Shown: one piece after another, positions 42,363 to 51,259 of the stretch
How positions within the stretch are numbered: position 1 is the first letter of the stretch
Layout of the letters: the number at the start of each line of letters is the position of its first letter
Assembly (NCBI GenBank): GCA_041665465.1
Contig: JBAYIU010000001.1
Span: 558,001-622,000, forward strand
From: JACRPH01 sp041665465
GTDB lineage: Archaea > Nanobdellota > Nanobdellia > Woesearchaeales > GW2011-AR9
Direction: 5' to 3'
Length of the DNA: 64,000 nt
Translations under genes and position numbers: made by a program
Notes under the pieces: generated by a model
Told to the model about the DNA's origin: nothing
What the model saw: only the letters and a program-made list of their open reading frames with translations
The model's database searches: none

Positions 42363-45300
42363 TTACTGCACAATCACCTGACGATAAGCTACGTCACGGA
42401 AGTGATCATCACCAAGAGTGAACTCTAAGATATAATCTCCGGAGAGAGTTTGATAAGGAACTTCTGCATACAATTGCAAGTTCTTACTCTTACCGGGGTT
42501 TAAATCAAATTGTCCGGATACTCTCTTGAATCCTAAATCGTAACTAAACATGCTCACACTTAAGTCCTTAAATGGAACGTTTCCATTGTTCTGAACTTTA
42601 ATGTTAACTAACACAAGACCGCCAGCAGTGACCATTTCTGACGCAGGTTGAATCTTCAAGAATTGAAGATTAGCGTGAGGATAAATACAACTATCGTCAC
42701 CTTGATTAGCTTGAGGATTATAGTTAGTAGCTTCTGGATCAGTACAACCAAGTACTGGCTGAACTGGACAAACGTTAGCAGGATTAACAGTCCAACTCAT
42801 ACCATCAACATTACAAGTACGAGATTCTTTTACTGAACCGTCCCAGCAAGTGCTTAAAGTTTCAGTAGTTCCAGGTACGCAGATTTGAACGGGACAAACA
42901 TTAGCATAAGCAGTCCATCCTTTACCATCGGTGTTACACACTCGATAATCTTTAGCAGAACCATCATTACAGAAAGTCAAGCTTTCCATATTTCCGGGCA
43001 CGCAGATTTGAACATCGAAAGTACAACTGCCATCGTCTTTAGTGGATAAAGGATTATAGTTGTTAGCAGTAGTATCCATACAGCCAAGAACATCTGGAAC
43101 AGGACAACTCTCGGTATGATTAATCCAACTTAAACCATCAGCAGCACAAACGCGCCAGTCTTTAGCAGAACCATCATTACAGAAAGTCAAGCTTTCCATA
43201 TTTCCGGGCACGCAGATTTGAACATCATAAGTACAACTGCCATCATCTTTAGTGGATAAAGGATTATAGTTGTTAGCAGTAGTATCAGTACAACCTAAAA
43301 CGTACAAACAACTTCCGTCATCTTGAGTAGCAAAGGGGTTGTAGTTCCAAGCTAAGTTATCAGTACAACCAAGTACCGGCTGAACAGTACAAACGTTAGC
43401 AGGATTAGTGGTCCAAGCCATACCGTCAGGATTACAAGTACGAGAGGTTTCTACGCTACCGTCCCAACAAGTGCTTAAAGTTTCAGTGGTTCCAGGGACA
43501 CAAACTTGAACATCATAAGTACAACTACCATCATCTTTAGTGGCTAAAGGATTATAATTGTTAGCAGTAGCATCAGTACAGCCAAGAACATCTGGAACAG
43601 GACAAACATTAGCATGGTTGGTCCAGCCCATACCGTCCGCATCACAAACACGATATTCTTTGACGCTGCCATCAATTCTACAGAAACTTAGATTTTCAAC
43701 TGTTCCTGGAAGGCACACTTTAGTAATAAAAATACAACTACCATCGTCAGTTCTAGCTTGAGGATCATAATTCACAGCTTGAGGATTAGTACATCCAGAG
43801 AAATCGTTATAAGTACAACTACCATCATCTTGGGTGGCAGCAGGGTTATAATTCTCGGCTTTAATATCAGTACAACCTAACACTTCAATCTTAACAACAG
43901 TAATGATCTTACTTTCGGTAACTTTACCATTATATGCATCAGCGACAGTAATAATAATAGTATAAGTGCCTTCAGCAGAATAAACGTGATTAGTGCTTGA
44001 TTCGGTAGCAGTACTTCCGTCGCCGAAGTTCCAGTTATAACTTAACTGATCGCCATCAGGGTCAGAAGCTAAAGCTTTGAAGCTTAAACTGTTCCCAGCA
44101 ATAAGAGTACCCAAAACTTGCCAGCGATCAATAACAGGGTTTCTGTTAATATCTATTACTTTAATTGGTACAGACATCCATTCTGAATAAGCTTTTCCGT
44201 CGTATGCTCTGAACTGTATCGCAATATTATCTTCACGATCAGGATGCTGCACGAAGGCGTAATCAGGAGCGAAAACGAAAGTTCCGGTCTTCTCACTAAA
44301 AGAAGCTCCGTTAGTCAAGGTGTTCTTTCCGATGAATCCGAATATTGCTTCACTAATCTTACAAGTCCATTGATTACATAGTTCTCTGGCTTCGTAAGTA
44401 AGAATCTTACTTAAATCAGTAGCTTGAACATTGAAGCTTAAAGTTTGTCCTTCTCGAACACTCTTAGCTCCGATTGGAACAAGAGTAGGCGGAATAATTA
44501 CTGGAGCGGTGACAGTAACGTCTTGAATCACAGCATCGCTACTTCCATAAGGATCAGCAACAGTTATCTTAAGATGATAAGTGCCATCAGCAGTATAAGC
44601 ATGATTAACTAAGGATCCGCTTAACTTTGCTCCATCGCCCATATCCCAATTATAACTAAGAGTATCTCCGTCAGCATCAGTAGCAGCAACACCAAAGGTT
44701 CCTAGCTCTCCTACTTCTAAAGCAGAAGGAATAGTACGAGCAGTGATGTCCGGAGCACGGTTCTTATCCAAAATTTTAAGAGAAATGTCCATCCATCCAG
44801 AGTAATCCTGGCCATCATATGCTCTGAATCTTAGCGTGAAAAACTGTTGTAGATAAGGATGTGCAATAAAATCATAATCAGCATTTACGGTAACCATTCC
44901 AGTTTGCTTATCAAAAGTTACCACTTCAGGAATATCATTAACTATTTCGTAAGTTAAAGCATCTCCATCCTCATCAACACCGGAAACCTTGAAATTTAAG
45001 AGGGTTTCTTCTGTGGCAGTTTGAGCACCAAGTGGAATCATCACCGGATGGTTATTTGCAGCACCAATAGTAAAGATAATAGGAGTAAAGAAATAATCTT
45101 TTCCATCACTAACCTTCAAACTTAAGATGTATTCTTTAGCTTGAGAAGGAGTACCAGACAAAGTAGCTGTTCCATCACCATTGTCTTTAAAGATAACCCA
45201 AGCAGGAAACTTCTCTTCATTACCAGTAGTGGGAGAAATGCTAAAGGTTAACTTGTCACCATCAGCATCTTTACCAATAGCAGTGACAGTAAAATATTCT

Positions 45301-45935
45301 GCTTCGGTACGATAATATTGCGGGAAAAGGAAAAAAGGTGGAACATAAACAGAATCATCTGCTTTAGGGTTTAATTCAAAACGAGGCGCATTATTCGTAG
45401 GAACTGTTGGACAATCTTTAGCAGGATTAGTGGTCCAAGCCAAGCCATCAGGATTACAAGTACGAGATTCTTTTACTGAACCGTCCCAGCAAGTGCTTAA
45501 AGTTTCAGTGATTCCAGGTACGCAGATTTGAGGATTCTTAACGATTAAAGTTAAGGTATCGGCATCTTGACTGTTAACATTGTCGTAAGCATTAGATAAT
45601 ATATAGTATGTTCCGGCAGTAGTAGGAGTATAACTTAAGCTTTTACTGTAAGAACCGTACAAAAAAGCAATATTCCATAAATCCTTAATCTTCTGTTTAG
45701 CACCATTTTGTAAAATAACATCTAGGTTATAATCTACCCAGTTATCGGAAGGAGTAACATAAGTAGCAAAGTTGACTTTCTCTCCCACATTGACAGTAAG
45801 AGTTTTACCACTTACACTTTGACCATTAACTACCCAAGTAGAAACAACTCCCAGGGTGGAAGCGCTAGCTAAAGGGAGAATAGATATTAATAATAGAATA
45901 GTGATAAAAAGTCCGATGATGGATTTGTTTTTCAT
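42363..45935 (-). CDS. Giant surface protein with PKD domains and cysteine-rich repeats
   Basis: 1190 residues. Signal peptide (about 1-26); a beta domain; one CVPG-type cysteine module (about 132-172); cadherin-like domains; PKD domains near 392-472 and 592-678 (YNWDMGDG, YNWNFGDG). At about 684-1083 there are alternating cysteine modules. One type is GCTDxxAxNYNPxATxDDGSC, present seven times. The other is CVPGxxExLSxCxDGSxKExR, present six times counting the N-terminal one. A final CARDB-like domain (about 1085-1190) follows. There is no C-terminal anchor. The GCTD type is known from large exported proteins of Bacteroidetes and marine microbes. Likely adhesive or surface-lattice role (inference). 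Confidence 0.85.
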   Translation of the reverse strand: MKNKSIIGLFITILLLISILPLASASTLGVVSTWVVNGQSVSGKTLTVNVGEKVNFATYVTPSDNWVDYNLDVILQNGAKQKIKDLWNIAFLYGSYSKSLSYTPTTAGTYYILSNAYDNVNSQDADTLTLIVKNPQICVPGITETLSTCWDGSVKESRTCNPDGLAWTTNPAKDCPTVPTNNAPRFELNPKADDSVYVPPFFLFPQYYRTEAEYFTVTAIGKDADGDKLTFSISPTTGNEEKFPAWVIFKDNGDGTATLSGTPSQAKEYILSLKVSDGKDYFFTPIIFTIGAANNHPVMIPLGAQTATEETLLNFKVSGVDEDGDALTYEIVNDIPEVVTFDKQTGMVTVNADYDFIAHPYLQQFFTLRFRAYDGQDYSGWMDISLKILDKNRAPDITARTIPSALEVGELGTFGVAATDADGDTLSYNWDMGDGAKLSGSLVNHAYTADGTYHLKITVADPYGSSDAVIQDVTVTAPVIIPPTLVPIGAKSVREGQTLSFNVQATDLSKILTYEARELCNQWTCKISEAIFGFIGKNTLTNGASFSEKTGTFVFAPDYAFVQHPDREDNIAIQFRAYDGKAYSEWMSVPIKVIDINRNPVIDRWQVLGTLIAGNSLSFKALASDPDGDQLSYNWNFGDGSTATESSTNHVYSAEGTYTIIITVADAYNGKVTESKIITVVKIEVLGCTDIKAENYNPAATQDDGSCTYNDFSGCTNPQAVNYDPQARTDDGSCIFITKVCLPGTVENLSFCRIDGSVKEYRVCDADGMGWTNHANVCPVPDVLGCTDATANNYNPLATKDDGSCTYDVQVCVPGTTETLSTCWDGSVETSRTCNPDGMAWTTNPANVCTVQPVLGCTDNLAWNYNPFATQDDGSCLYVLGCTDTTANNYNPLSTKDDGSCTYDVQICVPGNMESLTFCNDGSAKDWRVCAADGLSWINHTESCPVPDVLGCMDTTANNYNPLSTKDDGSCTFDVQICVPGNMESLTFCNDGSAKDYRVCNTDGKGWTAYANVCPVQICVPGTTETLSTCWDGSVKESRTCNVDGMSWTVNPANVCPVQPVLGCTDPEATNYNPQANQGDDSCIYPHANLQFLKIQPASEMVTAGGLVLVNIKVQNNGNVPFKDLSVSMFSYDLGFKRVSGQFDLNPGKSKNLQLYAEVPYQTLSGDYILEFTLGDDHFRDVAYRQVIVQ
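42949..43076. repeat. Near-identical direct repeat, copy 1
   Basis: Matches 43159-43286 base for base except a few positions (for example GAAA versus ATAA near the middle), with a 210-base period. It encodes one full pair of cysteine modules in the giant surface protein, so it reflects recent duplication. Confidence 0.8.
43159..43286. repeat. Near-identical direct repeat, copy 2
   Basis: Second copy of the 42949-43076 segment, 210 bases away. Both lie in frame, so copy number can change without breaking the protein. Confidence 0.8.
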
Positions 45936-45971
45936 TTTTTAGTTACCTGTAGATTAAGGAAAAAAATAAAA

Positions 45972-47324
45972 TTAAAAGTCTAGTTGCAATCCAACAGATC
46001 CTTCTGCTTTGGCTTTAGTGGTTCCGCTTGCACGTCCATACCAAGAAAGTGGACCGTAAATCCTTCCGGTAGCTCCCAAACCTAGGACGCCCATGAACTG
46101 ATGCTCATCTCGATTCATCTGGCGTACATCACCAAGTAGATCGATAGTTCTACCTTGAGAGGCTTTCTGCCATCCGGCACCTAATTCAACTAAAGGATTA
46201 AGATAGCCGCCTAACATGTCCCATTGGAATCTAGCAACTACATCCATATATCTTCGGACATCAGTAACATCAGTAGTTTGTTGAACTGCAGTAGGCAATT
46301 GCACAGAATAACTATCGGAATCGTGACGGTTAGCTAAATAGCCCCTAACTAATAAATCTAAATGACCGTTGTCTCCAACAACTGGAGCACCGACGAAGGC
46401 AAATAATTCTGCACCATTTCCGCCGTTATTAAAGTAACCAACACCAAGTCCCCATTCCCAAGAAGGAACATTCTTTCTATCAACGTCAATCATCAATTCA
46501 CTAATCTGAGTAGTGTGATGGTCTATTCTGCCCGCCAATTCGGTACTGACTTCTGCAGTCTTATCGGCTAAAGCAGTAACAGTATCTTGGACTTGACCAA
46601 CTGTTGCGGTTAATTCGGCAATAGCTTCTACTGCTCTAGTCAAATCTTCATCAGTAGCAAACTTAGGTGCTTTAGAAGCATCATAACAAGCAGTATTTTT
46701 TCCAGAACATCTTCCAGAAGTACTATCGGTTAGTCTAAAAGCATCAGCTAAAACATTATCTAAGCAAACACCATGATGTTCATATAAAGTATTACAAGCA
46801 GGAACTCCAACCTTAGCAGCTCTCTGATCTGGGCAAACGAAAGTAACTAAATCATCGTCACCTTTTCCATTAGCAGAAGTAGCGATAGTATAGTCTTTGC
46901 CAGGTACGCAAGGAACACATTTTCCTTTCTTACCAGGGATACAAATTTCCATTCCTACGGACCCAATAGTATAAATAGGTTTAAGAGTTTGTCCGCCGTT
47001 ATGATATTCTATAGCAGAATCAAATTCACTTGCGGTTAAAAGAGGATCAGCACCAGCAGTAAGAACAGCTTTGGCAGCAGCACCAGTAGGTTCAGCACCA
47101 AATAAAGCTCCAAATTCTTCAGGAGCCATGGTTCTTCTAGCACTAGAGGTAACAGAAACGGGACCATCAGCGGTAATCACCACGTTAGGGTCAACAGCTT
47201 CAGAAGGAGAAGCAATCTCAGTTGATCTGATATAAGGATTTGCAGCTTGTTGAGCTAAAGCAGATCCACTATACATTAAAGTTGCACCAAGAAACAATCC
47301 ACTTAAAGCAGTTCTTATTCTCAT
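45972..47324 (-). CDS. Exported coiled-coil protein with beta-barrel-like C-terminus
   Basis: 450 residues. A classical signal peptide cleaves after SALA (residue 24). Residues 125-215 form a cysteine-rich region (about ten Cys, ICIPGKKGKCVPCVPGK). Residues 225-283 are a heptad-like coiled coil. Residues 288-450 alternate polar and hydrophobic residues in amphipathic strands rich in Gly and aromatics (WGLGVGYFNN, LVELGAGWQ, FMGVLGLGATGRI) and end in GLQLDF. A terminal Phe after such strands is typical of bacterial outer-membrane barrels. In an archaeon this is surprising. It is directly upstream of the giant surface gene (36-base gap). Confidence 0.7.
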   Translation of the reverse strand: MRIRTALSGLFLGATLMYSGSALAQQAANPYIRSTEIASPSEAVDPNVVITADGPVSVTSSARRTMAPEEFGALFGAEPTGAAAKAVLTAGADPLLTASEFDSAIEYHNGGQTLKPIYTIGSVGMEICIPGKKGKCVPCVPGKDYTIATSANGKGDDDLVTFVCPDQRAAKVGVPACNTLYEHHGVCLDNVLADAFRLTDSTSGRCSGKNTACYDASKAPKFATDEDLTRAVEAIAELTATVGQVQDTVTALADKTAEVSTELAGRIDHHTTQISELMIDVDRKNVPSWEWGLGVGYFNNGGNGAELFAFVGAPVVGDNGHLDLLVRGYLANRHDSDSYSVQLPTAVQQTTDVTDVRRYMDVVARFQWDMLGGYLNPLVELGAGWQKASQGRTIDLLGDVRQMNRDEHQFMGVLGLGATGRIYGPLSWYGRASGTTKAKAEGSVGLQLDF

Positions 47325-47382
47325 TTTATAATACCCTCCTAAATAGGAATTTTTGTAATATCTTAGAACACCTAATCACGTA

Positions 47383-47396
47383 CTACTCTATAGTAG
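47383..47396. promoter_or_regulatory. Inverted repeat near the surface-gene promoter
   Basis: CTACT-CTAT-AGTAG (5 bp arms) lies just downstream of a TATA-like TTTATAAAAG on the minus strand and upstream of the gene starting at 47324, leaving a leader of more than 50 bases. Possible operator or leader hairpin. Confidence 0.4.
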
Positions 47397-47469
47397 ACAT
47401 TCTTTTATAAACCTTTTGGAACAAATGTTAGAAAATTAAAATTACAACCGAAGGAAGAGAAGATAGATC

Positions 47470-48660
47470 TTACAACAGATGAAACACTTCATACGCAATC
47501 CCGAATAGAAACATTAAGACAAGAATACTTCCTAAAACCAGATGTTTTGGTAAGGAATACTCTGGATGACGATCCCCTTTTCGTTTAGCTTTCCAATACA
47601 TCAACACTACAACTATTCCATTAATTCCTCCGGTGAAAGCACCCACTATCCCTAAAAGAGTGATAAAAGAAGTTAAGTTTAGTATCGTGATCAATAGGGG
47701 TAAAGAAAAAGTTAGCAGGAGTGCCCAACGATGAGTGATCTTGTAATCATATTCATAAATCTGAAGAAGGGCCATACTCAAAGCTAAGAAAGAAGTAAAC
47801 ATAGTTAAGATAGCTAAGAGATTAGCGAACATTCCTAAAATGGGATGAGCATAAACACTTAAGGCAATAGTAGCTATTCTCTCATTAGGTTGAAGTAAAT
47901 TAAAATTGTTTACTCCGACAATTCCAACCACCACAAAAGTAAACAACGCATAAATAATAATTGGAATAATTGAACCAATGAGAATTGCTTTCTTCATAGC
48001 TTTTTTTTGAGTTCCCAATTCTTCAGACATTTCGGGAATAGCTGCAAAACCCATATAGGCAAAAAGGATCACTCCGTATGGAAGAAAGATGAAAGACCAA
48101 TCTACTAAGGTATAATGTTCTGGATTAATTCGATTTAGAGAAAAAACGCCTAAACACAAAACGATTAGAATAAGTAAAGAGACCAGAATTAATTCTGCTT
48201 TACCGGTAGCTTTCATTCCCACATAGACAATTAGAAACCCCACTAGGAAAAAGAATAGTGAATACATTAAAGGTGTGCCCCAAGAGAATAGCGAATAAAG
48301 AGTCGCACCTTCTCCGATAAGATAAGCAGTTAAGGCCCCATACGTTCCAAAAATCATTGCTATACCGGCAGCTAACTTGCCCCATTTTCCTAAATACTTT
48401 TCTGCATACCCCGCTACTTGATGTTTACTCTTTGTTCTAAGAACAATTTCTCCCATAAAGAGATTAATCAACAAGAAAGACAACCCCAAACCAATAATCC
48501 AAATTAATCCTAATAAAAAACCACTTTTAGCGACAACATAAGGGATTCCTAACACCCCTGCACCGATAATTGTGCCCATTAAAGTAGAAGTAGCAATAGC
48601 CAAACGATGCCGAGCAAAAAAACCTCGAGGATTAGACACTTCACCACTTTTCTTAAACAT
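47470..48660 (-). CDS. Amino acid/polyamine permease (APC superfamily)
   Basis: A 396-residue transporter with about eleven helices. The N-terminal STLMGTIIGAGVLGIPYVVAKSG matches the first broken helix with its GxG substrate loop, as in the aromatic/neutral amino acid (AAAP) group. GVILFAYMGFAAIPEMSEELG is the conserved sixth-helix region. It probably imports amino acids with protons or sodium. ATG 48660 is chosen because homology starts there; the frame extends upstream without motif. Confidence 0.87.
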   Translation of the reverse strand: MFKKSGEVSNPRGFFARHRLAIATSTLMGTIIGAGVLGIPYVVAKSGFLLGLIWIIGLGLSFLLINLFMGEIVLRTKSKHQVAGYAEKYLGKWGKLAAGIAMIFGTYGALTAYLIGEGATLYSLFSWGTPLMYSLFFFLVGFLIVYVGMKATGKAELILVSLLILIVLCLGVFSLNRINPEHYTLVDWSFIFLPYGVILFAYMGFAAIPEMSEELGTQKKAMKKAILIGSIIPIIIYALFTFVVVGIVGVNNFNLLQPNERIATIALSVYAHPILGMFANLLAILTMFTSFLALSMALLQIYEYDYKITHRWALLLTFSLPLLITILNLTSFITLLGIVGAFTGGINGIVVVLMYWKAKRKGDRHPEYSLPKHLVLGSILVLMFLFGIAYEVFHLL

Positions 48661-48804
48661 AGTATAGAAGATATAATTTTGATATATATACGTTTCGTCA
48701 TGGAAGGCCTGTCTAGAAAGAGATGCAGAAATAAGCAATAAAGTAGCACTCCTCCTTAACCTTTAAATATTAACTATAGTTAATAGAGATAAGAGGTAAT
48801 TAAT

Positions 48805-49380
48805 ATGAATGAACAAGAATTAAGGATTAACAAACCGGCCCCCGAATTTAGCGCCGAGGTGTTTCAGAATGAAGAAGTTAAGAAGATCAACTTAAGAGAT
48901 TATCGTGGGAAGTGGACCATTTTGTTTTTCTACCCCGCAGATTTTACTTTTGTTTGTCCAACGGAACTAGAATCATTAGCAGAAAATTATGAAGAATTTA
49001 AGAAATTGGAAACAGAAGTGTTGAGTATAAGTACAGACACAGTATTTGTGCATAAGGCCTGGCATGATCATTCTGAAGCAGTCAAAAAGATTAAATTCCC
49101 CATGGTCGCTGATCCTACGGGAAATATTGCCCGAGCTTACGGAACTTACATTCCAGAAGAGGGATTAAGTTTACGAGGGACTTTCTTGATCGACCCAGAT
49201 GGAATCTTGAAGACCATAGAAATCCATGATAATGGTATCGGAAGAAGCAGCGTAGAATTGCTCAGAAAACTAAAAGCAGCCCAATTTGTCAGGAAAAACG
49301 GAGATCAGGTTTGCCCCATGAACTGGGAACCGGGAAAAAATACTCTGAAACCAAGATTAGAACTAGTAGGAAAGATTTAG
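48805..49380 (+). CDS. ahpC: 2-Cys peroxiredoxin (AhpC/Prx1 type)
   Basis: 191 residues of thioredoxin fold. FYPADFTFVCPTELESL holds the peroxidatic Cys51 and DQVCPMNWEPG holds the resolving Cys170. It reduces hydrogen and organic peroxides using thioredoxin-like donors; the trxB at 13047 could recycle it. It leads a stress cluster with the zinc protein and superoxide dismutase downstream. Confidence 0.93.
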   Translation: MNEQELRINKPAPEFSAEVFQNEEVKKINLRDYRGKWTILFFYPADFTFVCPTELESLAENYEEFKKLETEVLSISTDTVFVHKAWHDHSEAVKKIKFPMVADPTGNIARAYGTYIPEEGLSLRGTFLIDPDGILKTIEIHDNGIGRSSVELLRKLKAAQFVRKNGDQVCPMNWEPGKNTLKPRLELVGKI

Positions 49381-49393
49381 AGGAGGAGATAAA

Positions 49394-49555
49394 ATGATAA
49401 AAAACGTATGTGAACTATGTGATGAGAGCTTGGTGGGTGCAGAAGAAGACACCATAAATTATTGCCACAAGTGTCAGGAACAAAAAGAAAGAGAAGATGA
49501 CGTAAAGAATATAACTAACGTAGGCTTTTCTAGATTAAAACAAAAGATGAGGTGA
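49394..49555 (+). CDS. Small zinc-binding protein between peroxiredoxin and SOD
   Basis: 53 residues with CELC near residues 6-9 and CHKC near 24-27, a compact two-CxxC zinc ribbon, then a charged tail. AGGAGGAG precedes the ATG at 49394. Its last codons contain the GAGGTGAT ribosome site of the sod gene, so the three genes form one unit. Possibly a redox-sensitive regulator or chaperone (inference). Confidence 0.7.
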   Translation: MIKNVCELCDESLVGAEEDTINYCHKCQEQKEREDDVKNITNVGFSRLKQKMR

Positions 49556-49560
49556 TAATT

Positions 49561-50169
49561 ATGTCAAATCTAAAACCCTTACCGTATGCATATAATGCTC
49601 TGGAACCGTTTATCGATGAAGCTACTATGAAAATACATCATGATAAGCATCATCAGACTTATTTTGATAAGTTTACTGCAGCTATTAAAGGAACGAAGTT
49701 AGAGAAATTCTCTGGAGAAGAAGTCTTGAAAAGTTTAGGTCAGGTTCCGCCGGATATTAAAACAGCAGTAATAAACTACGGTGGCGGTTTTGTTAATCAT
49801 AACTTTTTCTGGGAAATCTTGAAGAAAGGAACTTCTTTCAAAGGAGAAATTGCTAAAGAGATAGAAAGTAAGTTTGGCAGTTATGATCAGTTTAAGGAAG
49901 CATGGAATCAATCAGCAACTGGTTTATTTGGTAGCGGATGGACCTGGTTAGTATATGAACCAAATAGGAAAGAGATCTCTATCCTTAATACTCTTAATCA
50001 AGATAGTCCACTTAGTCGTGGTTTGATTCCGCTGTTGTGTATCGACGTATGGGAACATGCTTACTACTTGAAGTATCAGAACAGAAGAGCAGAATACGTT
50101 GAGAACTTCTTTAATGTAATAAATTGGGATAAGGTTAATGAACTATTATTGGAAGCTAAGAAAAAGTAA
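49561..50169 (+). CDS. sod: Superoxide dismutase, Fe/Mn family
   Basis: 202 residues. Metal ligands: His in MKIHHDKHHQTYF, His in VNHNFFWEIL, and Asp and His in IDVWEHAYYLKY. GSGWTWLVY is the family signature. It converts superoxide to oxygen and peroxide, the latter being the substrate of the adjacent peroxiredoxin. ATG 49561 follows GAGGTGAT and is preferred to GTG 49552. Metal choice cannot be read from sequence. Confidence 0.93.
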   Translation: MSNLKPLPYAYNALEPFIDEATMKIHHDKHHQTYFDKFTAAIKGTKLEKFSGEEVLKSLGQVPPDIKTAVINYGGGFVNHNFFWEILKKGTSFKGEIAKEIESKFGSYDQFKEAWNQSATGLFGSGWTWLVYEPNRKEISILNTLNQDSPLSRGLIPLLCIDVWEHAYYLKYQNRRAEYVENFFNVINWDKVNELLLEAKKK

Positions 50170-50175
50170 AACCGA

Positions 50176-51132
50176 TTAAATAAGGTAAACTTGTAAGAAA
50201 TTTAACAGATAACCAATAATGATTATTCCCGCCGTGACTACTCCAAAGAAGATTAAGATTAGTTTAAGGTTCATAATCCTTCTCAACAAAATTGCTTCTG
50301 GAAAACTTAAAGCAGCCATCCCCATCATGAAAGCAATCGCTGTTCCTAAAGGAACTCCTTTATCAAATAAAGCCACGGCAATAGGAACAATTGCAGCACA
50401 ACTTCCATAGAGTGGAACACCAACAAGCGTGGCTAGTGGCACAGAGAAGATTCCTCCTTTATTAATTAATCGGGTGATTAACTCTGCAGGAACATAATTG
50501 TGAATAACTGCTCCAACGGCTACCCCTAAAAGAATCCACAAATACAATTTTTTAGTTATAGACCAAGCTTCTTTCATACCATAGTTAATTCTGGATTTTA
50601 AATTGGAGAAAGATTTTAATTTAGGGATATCAGAAGAGGTTATATCTTTTAAAAGGTGTCTATCTAAGTTCATTCTTCCTAAAATTACCCCCAAGAAAAT
50701 TCCTCCTATAATTCCGGCTAAGACGTAAGCTAAAGTGATTTTCCATCCAAAGAAACCCAACATTAATACCACTAAATACTCGTTGACTAAAGGAGAAGTT
50801 ATCAAAAAGGAAAAAGAGACACCTAAAGGAATACCTCCACGAATAAAACTAAAAAAAATAGGAATTGAAGAGCAAGAACAGAAAGGAGTAATCGCTCCAA
50901 AGAGAGAAGCGGCAGCGTGACTAAAGAGTTTGTTCTTATTAGAAATCCAGGATTTAACCTTTTTATAAGGCAAATAAGTTCGGATAAATCCAACAATAGC
51001 GATCATCAGGAATAACATCAAGATAATTTTGATGGAATCGTACAAAAAATAGTTCAACACTTCTACAGTCTTAGATTCTGGATTCAATCTAAGAACTGAA
51101 GAGAAGAACCAGTCAATTATTTGTTGCAGCAT
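50176..51132 (-). CDS. ArsP/DUF318-type permease
   Basis: A 318-residue membrane protein with about eight helices. GAITPFCSCSSIPIFFSFIRG contains the CSCSS motif of the PF03773 permease family. A second half-repeat begins near residue 220 (VPLYGSCAAIVPIAVALFDKG). Members export organoarsenicals or related metals, or are of unknown role. A Cys-rich micro-gene overlaps its start by 16 bases and probably works with it. Confidence 0.88.
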   Translation of the reverse strand: MLQQIIDWFFSSVLRLNPESKTVEVLNYFLYDSIKIILMLFLMIAIVGFIRTYLPYKKVKSWISNKNKLFSHAAASLFGAITPFCSCSSIPIFFSFIRGGIPLGVSFSFLITSPLVNEYLVVLMLGFFGWKITLAYVLAGIIGGIFLGVILGRMNLDRHLLKDITSSDIPKLKSFSNLKSRINYGMKEAWSITKKLYLWILLGVAVGAVIHNYVPAELITRLINKGGIFSVPLATLVGVPLYGSCAAIVPIAVALFDKGVPLGTAIAFMMGMAALSFPEAILLRRIMNLKLILIFFGVVTAGIIIIGYLLNFLQVYLI

Positions 51133-51236
51133 TTGGATTTGTTACAATTACAAGTTTTCTCTTTAGATTTCTCTTCTAATTTTTGGTCGAGCTTATCAAA
51201 CAATCTTTTAAAAAATCCTTTTTTTGGTTTTGCCAT
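51117..51236 (-). CDS. 39-residue cysteine-rich micro-protein
   Basis: Starts MAKPKKGFFKRLFDKLDQKL, a basic amphipathic helix, and ends with TCNCNKSKCCNK, a CxC plus CC cluster that could bind a soft metal. It lies between the HAD gene and the permease and overlaps the permease start by 16 bases. No strong ribosome site is visible, but the frame, Cys cluster and overlap support it. Confidence 0.6.
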   Translation of the reverse strand: MAKPKKGFFKRLFDKLDQKLEEKSKEKTCNCNKSKCCNK

Positions 51237-51259
51237 TATTTAAAGGATATTCTTGGTCT

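Noticed and set aside
42760..43890. Repeated DNA that looks at first like a CRISPR or tandem-repeat array
   Set aside because: The repeats are in frame within one long protein and encode the GCTD and CVPG modules; no regular short repeats with unique spacers.
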